NCBI GenBank assembly: GCA_001600695.1
Contig: BCKQ01000003.1
Location: forward strand, 1,773,934 to 1,837,933
Length of the DNA stretch: 64,000 nucleotides
Direction: 5' to 3'
Origin: Ascoidea asiatica
Taxonomy: Eukaryota > Ascomycota > Saccharomycetes > Ascoideales > Ascoideaceae
Shown here: in pieces, positions 53,535 through 62,200 of the stretch
Position numbering within the stretch: the first letter of the stretch is position 1
Layout: every line of letters starts with the position of its first letter
Notes under the pieces: generated by a model
Database searches by the model: none
What the model was told of the DNA's origin: nothing
The model's input: only the letters and a program-made list of their open reading frames with translations
Position numbers and translations under genes: made by a program

Positions 53535-55328
53535 TTAACACCAAAAGTGTAATCTTCTATAAAAAATATTTTTAGATGCTAAAACTCTTCTTTCTTCTTT
53601 AAGTTCTTCTTTTAATGTATCAAAATCTATTTCTCTTCTTCCAGTATCTAAATCAATTTCACTTAATGGTATGTAAAATCTCCAATTTCTTTTCCATAAT
53701 TTATGGAATACATAAAATGCAATTGTTACTGGAACTGCTAAGTAACATTGAAAGAAATATGATGCGCTTGGTTTAGTTGATCCAACTGGATATAATCCAA
53801 TCCAAAATTGTGATATTAAAATTAAGAAATTGAACATTAATCCAAGATATGATCCAATTACTCCACTTGGTGATCTGAAAACTAATTCATCTACATTTCT
53901 ACCTTGAAATTTTAAAGCTGCTCTAAATCTTATATGACTTAAACAGATTGCACCCCATGTGAAAATTACCGATAATCCAGATAATGCTAATAACCAATTG
54001 AATACATCACCTTGTTTTGGACTTGCAGCTAAATATCCCAATAAACCAATAATTAATGTAAAAATAAGTCCAATTAAAGGTCTACCTTCTCTATCAATAT
54101 ATGAAAACCAATTTGGTAAAAATCCTTGTGCGGATAATGAAGCTAATGATCTTGATGATGCAAATACAGATGCTGATCCAACACTAACTACAGAAATTAA
54201 AATTACTGCATTAAATATATCTGGTAAAACTTTTATACACCCATTTTCAATTGCAATAACAAATGGTGAAGCAGATGCATCATAAGAACTTGAACCAATT
54301 AATCTTGTTGAATTATATGGTACTAACAAACCAACCATTGTTAATGAAAATAAATAAACTAAAGATATACTCCAAAATACTTTTTTAATTGAGCTTGGAA
54401 TTGTTTTTTGTGGATTATTTGATTCTGCAGCTGCTAAACCAGTTAATTCAGTTCCTGAAAATGAAAATGCAGCAGTAACGAATACTGTACAAACACCTTT
54501 GAAATCAGAAGCAAAAGCACCTGGATTTCTCCAATATTTACCACCAATAAATTCACCATTTTTTGTACCCCCACAAGTTAAAATTATACCTAGAATTATG
54601 AAACCAATAACAGCAATCATTTTAATAACTGAAAGCCAGAATTCAGCTTCACCATAATATCTTATATTACAAAAACACATTAATACAGTGAAAATATAAA
54701 AAACTGTAACCCAAACAGCAGAATTAACACTTGTTGTCCAATAATTCATAATTATTGAGGCTGTAACTAATTCTAATGGTAAAACAATTAACCATTGAAG
54801 CGCATAATTTAAACCAATTGCAAATGAAAATGAAGGACAAACAAATCTTGTTGTATATACAGTGAATGCACCAGAAACTGGAAATGTTGCACATAATTCA
54901 CCTAAAGCACCCATTGTTGGAAACATTCCTATTGCAACTAAACCAAAACCAATTATTAAGGATGCAGGACCACCAGTTGAAAGACTTGAAGCCGAACCAC
55001 AAAATAAACCAGTACCAATAGCACCACCAACACCCATCATAACTAAATGTCTAACAGATAAAGTTTTAGATAACTGAGCATTTGCGGTATTCAAAGCTGC
55101 TTTTTCAATATCACTTAGATTATTTTCATTTGAAACATTGCCCTCAGCTCTTTTAAAAGAATCTTTAAATTTATTCCATTTTGATGGATTTGAATTTGAA
55201 TTAGTATTTGAATTGACTGATAAATTAACCGAGTTTGCAGTTATTTCTGATTGAACTGGAGTTGGTTTCAAAGAATTTGAACTTGAAACTCCAGAAGAAT
55301 GATTTTCAACATGTGGAGCAGTTGACAT
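53535..55328 (-). CDS. Amino-acid permease, YAT family, GAP1-like
   Basis: A plasma-membrane proton symporter for amino acids. The 597-residue product has a disordered N-terminus of about 85 residues, then the APC fold with 12 predicted segments. The first is GVGGAIGTGLFCGSASSLSTGGPASLI, given here only as its start GVGGAIGTGLF. Other family blocks are FSFSGTELTGLAAAE, KTIPSSIKKVFW and SRSLASLSAQGFLP. The tail has DTGRREIDFDTLKEEL and ends in FWC, like Gap1 of S. cerevisiae. Substrate range cannot be read from sequence. Lysines in the N-terminus would suit ubiquitin-dependent turnover. Its promoter carries a long TA repeat. Confidence 0.88.
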   Translation of the reverse strand: MSTAPHVENHSSGVSSSNSLKPTPVQSEITANSVNLSVNSNTNSNSNPSKWNKFKDSFKRAEGNVSNENNLSDIEKAALNTANAQLSKTLSVRHLVMMGVGGAIGTGLFCGSASSLSTGGPASLIIGFGLVAIGMFPTMGALGELCATFPVSGAFTVYTTRFVCPSFSFAIGLNYALQWLIVLPLELVTASIIMNYWTTSVNSAVWVTVFYIFTVLMCFCNIRYYGEAEFWLSVIKMIAVIGFIILGIILTCGGTKNGEFIGGKYWRNPGAFASDFKGVCTVFVTAAFSFSGTELTGLAAAESNNPQKTIPSSIKKVFWSISLVYLFSLTMVGLLVPYNSTRLIGSSSYDASASPFVIAIENGCIKVLPDIFNAVILISVVSVGSASVFASSRSLASLSAQGFLPNWFSYIDREGRPLIGLIFTLIIGLLGYLAASPKQGDVFNWLLALSGLSVIFTWGAICLSHIRFRAALKFQGRNVDELVFRSPSGVIGSYLGLMFNFLILISQFWIGLYPVGSTKPSASYFFQCYLAVPVTIAFYVFHKLWKRNWRFYIPLSEIDLDTGRREIDFDTLKEELKEERRVLASKNIFYRRLHFWC

Positions 55329-55388
55329 TTTTTTAAGTATTTTACTTCAAAATTATTCAATAAAATAATTTGATAATTAAGCAAACTG

Positions 55389-55424
<36 letters not shown>

Positions 55425-57143
55425 TATAAAAATTTTATGTTATAACTTTAAGTGGAATATTTAATATATCTTTATAAATTTATGAAAAGTTTAAAAAACA
55501 TTAAAAGAAAATGAATAGATTAATCTTCTTTTATATAATTTGTTAAACCATTTTATTTATTTTATATTTAGTATTGTAATTATTCATATTTAATATTTTG
55601 AATATTTTTTTTTGTCAAATATGACTTAGTAAAATGTTTAGACAAAAAACAAAAATATTAAAATAGAATTTTGATAAAGATGAAATAAAATGTGTAATTT
55701 TAATTTTTGAAATTTTGAAGAACAAAAAATTTTATAATTTAATAATATTAAAGTTTCTCTTGCTCAAAGAAAAAAAAGAAAAAATTTTAAGAACCAAATT
55801 TTAAAATAAACTTCTTAAGAACTTTAAAATAAAATTCTTTCAAATTTTTCTTTTTCGATTGCTATTGCTTTTTATTCATTCTCTTAAATAAATTTTCGTT
55901 ATGCTTTCTTAAAAGCAATAACTAAATTGAATGGCATTTTCATTAAAAAATTGAATTTTTTTCTTTCTTTGCTTTTCAATTGTTTTTCACTATATTAACT
56001 GTTCTAAGTCTGAGTTTGAAAAAGCAATAATTAGCCATTAGTTTAACACTTTTATGAATTACGCAGACTATAGATAATAAACGAAATTTGAAATTAAATA
56101 TTCGGAAAAATTTTCAAAAGCTTAGAATATGAAATTCAACTAAGATATTCCAGTGAATCACAATGTATTTCTAAAGTATTTCATTATTATTTATTATTAT
56201 TTCATTTTTTTTTTCGTTAAAATTCAAATTGCATCCACAGTAAAATTCCATTTTAAGGGCTATTCAATTTCAACATACAATCTAATCTGTGAAGGCACAC
56301 GCAACACAGCCGTCGAGCTAAAAAAGCCGACTGTTTGGTAAGGGAATAGGATCATTCAACCTCTGACCCGCACACCCAACACCCATACTTTGTACCAGCT
56401 CATGGCCAGCTTCTTGGCGCGACTGGCTCACGTCGCTAATCAAAAGGCAACACCAGCCGCAGAAAAGTCCCAAAACTAGCAGGGGAAGCGGCGCATGTTT
56501 TGGTCTGGGTGTGCGTTTTTCGACCCACGCTTAAATTTGAGCTGTTTGCACTGTCGAACTAAAGCTTTTGTGGTCAGGTTTTTCAGTTTCTGAAGAATTC
56601 ACTGCTCTTTTTTTTCTCTTTTTTGCTCTTTTTTATTCTTTTCTTTCTCCTTTCCTTTTTCTTCATTCGTTTAGCGACATCTTTTAGCCCAGTTTTGCTT
56701 GCTTTGTATCAGTGGGCCTCGCTTTGGCTTGAAGGCTGGTCACTCGAGAACTTCGAACCGGTTTTCCTGATTCTATATACAGTAGTTATTCAGACTGTAA
56801 ATATAATAAACTTCATAAAATACTTCAAGTTTTTGAAACTATCGCAAAAAGCTTTTTACAAAGAAAATATAAGTTTAAACTTTCTTACTGTTGGTTCGCT
56901 TTTTTCAAAGTCAAATTTTTTTCATCCGGTTATCAAAGGTACTTCAAGGTTATTTCGGTTATTCACGTCAAAAATAGAAAAAAAAAACTTGAGACCAATA
57001 TTGAGGGTTTAATATTTACTGGAAACCTTAAATTTATTGTAAAGAATGATGTTTATCATTTTATAAAAAATCTATGTAACTAATAAAAGAAGAAAAAATA
57101 TCATAAATCTTTGACTCATACTTAAAGGAAAGTTTGATTTTTT
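55329..57143. other. 1.8-kb gene-free region upstream of the permease
   Basis: Starts with a TA microsatellite and then AT-rich DNA to about 56230. A GC-richer stretch at 56280-56780 contains CCGACTG, GGCGCG and similar motifs but no tRNA or clear protein. The 129-codon frame at 56623-57012 is Phe/Leu-rich and unsupported. It is likely the permease promoter plus the 3' flank of LSB5. Confidence 0.45.
55389..55421. repeat. TA dinucleotide repeat (about 16 units)
   Basis: A pure alternating AT tract 61-93 bases before the permease ATG. It could supply the TATA element. Its length is likely to vary between strains. Confidence 0.9.
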
Positions 57144-58493
57144 TTAATGTTTCACTTTATATGAATCTGCAAATGGGTTATCTTCTTCATCTTCCTCCAA
57201 TGAACCTGTATCTGAGTAATAATGAGAATCTGAGTCATCAAATCGATTATTATCAACATATTTTAAATTACTACTCTTATTTTTATTCAAATTATTACTA
57301 TTAGATGGAGGAGGTGGAGGAGCTCTTTTATTACTGATTGAAAAATCATCTCTTTGATTTTCATCATAATCATCACTATCATCACTATCGAATTGATTAT
57401 TATGATTAAGACCAACCATAGACGACATATCAGATTCATTATCATTACCATTACTTGTGCTATTATTATTTAAATTTCCATTATAAGGTTTACTATAATT
57501 TGTATAATTTTGTAAAGATTTAACTAAATCTTCATTACATCTTAGTAAACTACCTAAAAGAATTTCATCATTTTCAATAACTTGTAACCATCTTAAAACT
57601 TTTCGTCTTATTTGTCTACATTTTTCAAATTCTAATGAACATTTATCATTATGAATAGATAATTCACCTTTATTTTTATTGAGTGAATTTAAATAATTAT
57701 TTAATGTTGTTGAAGATATTGATGCTTGTGAAATTAATTCAGTAATTTTATTTCTTGATTTATTAATATCAACTTTTGGTATATCAAATTTATTTTGTAA
57801 ATCTCTATCTGACAAAGATGATTTATTTGAGGATTTATTTGATGATATATTTGATGATTTATTTCTTATAATAGAGTTGCTATTATTATTACTGTTACTA
57901 TTACTAGTACTAGTGGAAGTTGTGTTTGAATCAGATTCTTCATCACTTGTATTATTGAAATCATTACTACTATTCATATTATTATGAGAATCACTTCTGA
58001 TTCTTGAATTACCATTAGTATTTTTAACTCTGTTTGGAATTAAGGAATATAATGATGTAATATTACGATAATTTGAATCTGTTTTAAATTCATTACGCCA
58101 ACCATAAGCTAATAAACAAACTTTTTTGAAAACTTTTGAATTAACTTGAGCATTTCCATTTAACATCATTTTTAATCTTTCAATTAATTTATCATCATTA
58201 TATAAACCTGATAATAAATTACCACCATTTGAAACTAATAATTCTAAAATCGTTAAAGCTCTAATTTGTTCAATAGAATTACCATATTTTAATTTTTTTC
58301 TAATTGCTCTAGCAGCTTCAATACTACCTTCATTATTATTGAATGATGTTATACTATTTGCATTATTAATTTTGATACTTGTTATTAATTCACCAATCTG
58401 AACTTCAGGCTCAAATATTTTATTTGAAAGATCACAGAGTTGATTAATAGTTATAGTCACTTGGCTATAAGCATGATCAGTAAATAATCCCAT
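57144..58493 (-). CDS. LSB5: Lsb5-like VHS/GAT adaptor of endocytosis
   Basis: A GGA-related adaptor that in yeast binds ubiquitin and the Las17/Sla1 actin machinery at endocytic sites. The 449-residue product (yeast 354) has an N-terminal VHS domain (MGLFTDHAYSQVT, EAARAIRKKLKYGNS, YNDDKLIERLK), a Ser/Asn-rich linker, and a GAT-like helical domain at about 240-340 (KCRQIRRKVLRWLQVIENDE, LLRCNEDLVKSL). A proline run (PPPPPS) could bind SH3 domains. The C-terminus ends NPFADSYKVKH. Yeast Lsb5 also ends with an NPF motif, the EH-domain ligand. Confidence 0.9.
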   Translation of the reverse strand: MGLFTDHAYSQVTITINQLCDLSNKIFEPEVQIGELITSIKINNANSITSFNNNEGSIEAARAIRKKLKYGNSIEQIRALTILELLVSNGGNLLSGLYNDDKLIERLKMMLNGNAQVNSKVFKKVCLLAYGWRNEFKTDSNYRNITSLYSLIPNRVKNTNGNSRIRSDSHNNMNSSNDFNNTSDEESDSNTTSTSTSNSNSNNNSNSIIRNKSSNISSNKSSNKSSLSDRDLQNKFDIPKVDINKSRNKITELISQASISSTTLNNYLNSLNKNKGELSIHNDKCSLEFEKCRQIRRKVLRWLQVIENDEILLGSLLRCNEDLVKSLQNYTNYSKPYNGNLNNNSTSNGNDNESDMSSMVGLNHNNQFDSDDSDDYDENQRDDFSISNKRAPPPPPSNSNNLNKNKSSNLKYVDNNRFDDSDSHYYSDTGSLEEDEEDNPFADSYKVKH

Positions 58494-59262
58494 TGATTGA
58501 CTTGATGATTAATTATTTGGTATTTATTTGGTATTTATTTGGTATCAAACGATTGTTTATATTCTATCTCTTGTATTTCATATCTATTTAAAATCTATTT
58601 AAAATAATCTACCAATTGTTTATTTCACTCTCCATCTCCTATTATCGCTATCAGACCGGCTGCGATCTCAAATGGTTATCGTATCGAGTTTCCCAGCCCC
58701 TGAAACAAACCTGCGTTCTTGGCAGGAACCGTCTCGATGGTTCGCTTTGAAATAAAAAGAAAATTACGTAATGGAATTGTAAACTGAGAACTTGAATCGA
58801 CTGAACCTTCAAAAAAATACATTATAAAATTAAAAACAGTCGAGAATCGATAAAGACACTCTTAGAAGTTACATGTAAAATAAAAATTAAAAAAAAATGA
58901 ATAGCGGAACTTTAATAAATGAAAATGAAAATGAAATGGAGCATGAGAAAAATGATAAAAAAAAAATGTGAAAATTTGAAAAAAAAAAATTAACTCAAAG
59001 AAATTTCAATATGAAATGTATAGAAAATCTCCAAGTTTATAATAAAAATATATAAAATAACTACTCAGAATCAAAAAAACATTAAACAGAAAATATGTAG
59101 ATAAAAAACATTCTTTTTAAGAAAAAAATAGTAAGCTCAATGAATTTGAATCAAAAATGATTTCCTGATTTCTGTAAAAGAAATAAAGATAACTCCCAAT
59201 TAATAAAAAAGAAAAAGAAAAAGGCAGTGAAAAACAAATTGTCCTTGATCCCATAATAAAAC
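58494..59262. other. LSB5 promoter and formin 3' flank
   Basis: 769 bases. A GC-richer island at 58640-58745 holds TATCAGACC (58649-58657), the third copy of this 9-mer. A-rich tracts follow to 59260. ggtatttatttggtatttattt units at 58517-58545 are a short direct repeat. Confidence 0.45.
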
Positions 59263-62200
59263 TTAAGCTTCATCAGGTTTATCTTTTGTTATGTCTATCT
59301 CTTCTTGGGTAATAATTTTTTCTTCTATTGCTTTATCTTCTTCTTCTACTATTGTTTCTATTACTGTATCATCATTTTCATCCTTGTTATTATCTTCATC
59401 GTCATTTTCCACTTTATTAGTTTCTTCCATATTATCTATATTATTCTGGTCTAGATCAAGTTTTTCTTTAAGTTCCGCAAGAGGATCTTCTTCTGATTCT
59501 TTAGTATCTAGTGATATCATACTACTATCATTTGAAAGACTGAATGTAGCTGAAGGTTTCTGTCTTCTTTTATATCTTTTCAATAGGTCATCATTGTTAT
59601 AAGTGAAATTACCACCTCTTAGTTCTTTTAATAGATTACGTGCTCTTGCACCAACATCATCTTCATTTTGAGCTTCAACTTTTGATTCTGCTTTTTTATA
59701 TTTATCTGAATCTTCACTATTCTTTTCAAAATTATTGAAATCAGCTTCTTCAGGTATCGATGTTGTACTCAATTCTGCAGTAGTTCCCTCACTTTTTAAC
59801 ATATTATCATCATCGTTATCAATTGAAGCTTTTCTTCCCATTAATTTTTTTCTAGCTAATGCTTTACGTCTCAGTGCAAGATCTCCTTTTGGTGGTCCTA
59901 CTGCTTTTAACTTTTCTAGTAAATCATCCATAACTGCAAATGAATCATCTGCTGGCAGATCTTCAATACTATTGGCATTCTTTTCTTTGGATTTATTTTT
60001 TTCGAGTTGTAATTCAAGGGCTTTCTTCCTTTGTTCATACACTCTTTGCTCTTCTTCTTTTTTAATATTTTCCTTCTGAACACGTTTATATTCAAAAATA
60101 AATGATGAAAATTTAGTGAAAAATGAATTTCTTGAAAAACTATCATTTGGATCTTCACCGAAATATTTCATCACTTCATCAAATTCTGTAAGGATAACTT
60201 TAGCTTGATCAGTTAATAATTCACTCTTTCTATGAGCCTCAGGTAATACTGGTAGTACCTTTAGTAAAATCTTATCCTGTTTATGAAATTTAGAGGAATC
60301 ACTTAAATTTCCTATATCAATAGATGACTCAACATTTCTTATAGATTTTGAGAAAAGATTACAATCTTTTGAAAGTTGTTCAACCGATATTTTACTTATA
60401 TCCAAACAAATACTTAAATCATCAAGGAATTTACTATACTCTGGATATGTTTTTCTAATTATTTTTTCAAGATAATGTAAAAATGACATACTATTTTTTT
60501 CATCTTTTATTATACTTAATCTTTGTAAAGTATTCAATTTGAAACCATGAGCTTGCTTATTTGCATCATTCATATAATTACCAAATGCTAAAATTATATT
60601 AAATACTCCTTTCATGGCATCTGATTTTTGTATTCTTTCCACAGCTTCATCTATACTATTTAATTTGTCTAAAAGATCTTGGTAATCTTTTTCAAAAGAT
60701 GTTATTACATTAAGTGCTCTAATTCTGGATTTCCAATAATGTTGAAGATTATAAATTAATTCAAGATATATTCTATCCGCTCTTTGTAACTCACTTGGAT
60801 CTTTCTCTGGGGCTTTTTCTGAACCATTGGCCCAATCTATACTATATGGTTCTAGATTTCTAGCAACATTGGTTGGAACTTCAACAATTTCATCTCGGCC
60901 TAAGAATTCAAGAATATTACTATTTTCCATAACAATTTTGTCACATCTTAAAATTGATAAAATAACTTGTTCATCAGTAAATGTTGAAAAAGCATGTAGA
61001 TTAATACTAAATTGTTGGTTAACATCCCTTGAAAGAAAAGTAAGTTTTTCTTGATCACTTTTATTTTTACGTGAAATCATTTTTGCTTCTCTAGCTGCAA
61101 AATATAATTCCATTTGTTCAAAAATACCCTTTTCAAATAAGTCTGTAGTAAGTTTGAAAGATTCGATATTGTCCCAGAAAGAGTTCTCCGTATTATCCAT
61201 TTTATCCCAATGTAATTGTTTTAACTTCTTTTTAGGTCTTGGATATCTACTAAATGGATTACTTGAAGGAACCAATATTTCATTTGTTCTATAAGGCAGG
61301 TTTTGAGGTAGAGGAGGTGCACCTGGTGGTGGAGGTGGTGGAGGTGGAGGAGGTGGAGGTGGTGGAGCACCCGGAAATGAAGCAATAAATTTGGGTAATG
61401 GAGGTGGTGGTGGAGGAGGGGGTGGGAAAAATGCTTTTGCAGGGGCCCCGCCTAATAGACCAGGTAATGGAGGTGGAGGAGGTCCTGCTGCAGATGGAAC
61501 TGTTTTTACTGTTTTATCTTTTTCATCTTTCAATGTAACATCATCTCGTATACTTTCTGGTCCTTTCTTTTCTTCATCATTTTCCTTCACATTCTCATTT
61601 AATTTTGTTATAGTAGTATTTGATTTTGTTGCTTCTTCTGAGATCAGATCTTCGGTCTCCTTTGAATCATCTATAGCTGGCGTTTTCAGAACAGTGGATT
61701 CCAATTGAGACAAGAAATCAGGTTTAAATCCAGCATTCAGTGGTCTTTTAGCATAATAACTAGAAGTTCTGTTGTTAGTGATAATAGAATGTTTATTACT
61801 CTTAACCTGGCCTCGAGCATATTTATCTTCTAAACGTTTCATGACGTCACTGGAATCAAAACCTTCGGAGAACAGAGTACTTGTACTAATATCAGCTGTA
61901 GCTTTTTTCCTTTTTTCTGTAAGTGCTACGTCCATATCATGTTCTTTTTCTTCAATCAATTTGGATTCTCCAGATTGTCCCGTGGTATTATTAATTTCAT
62001 TATTACTACCAGCGCCAAACCCAGGTCCTGAGCCCGGCCCTAAACCTGGGCCTAAACCTGGACCTAGTCCCGGACCAAGACCATCATTTGAAGGTGTAAG
62101 AGGCAATTCGTCAGCCAATGTTGTAATTTCATCGAGAGAAAAGTCCAAACCAAAATCATTATAGTCCCTTTGAAGTTCCTTCAATCTATCAAATGCTAAC

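Noticed and set aside
56740-56770. tRNA-like T-arm near CTTCGAACCGG
   Set aside because: No matching acceptor stem, D-arm or anticodon loop could be found around it. No other tRNA candidate passed by eye.
56623-57012. 129-codon frame upstream of the permease
   Set aside because: Phe/Leu-rich, with a start in a T-rich run, no domain and no relation to known proteins. It fits chance in a pyrimidine-rich stretch.
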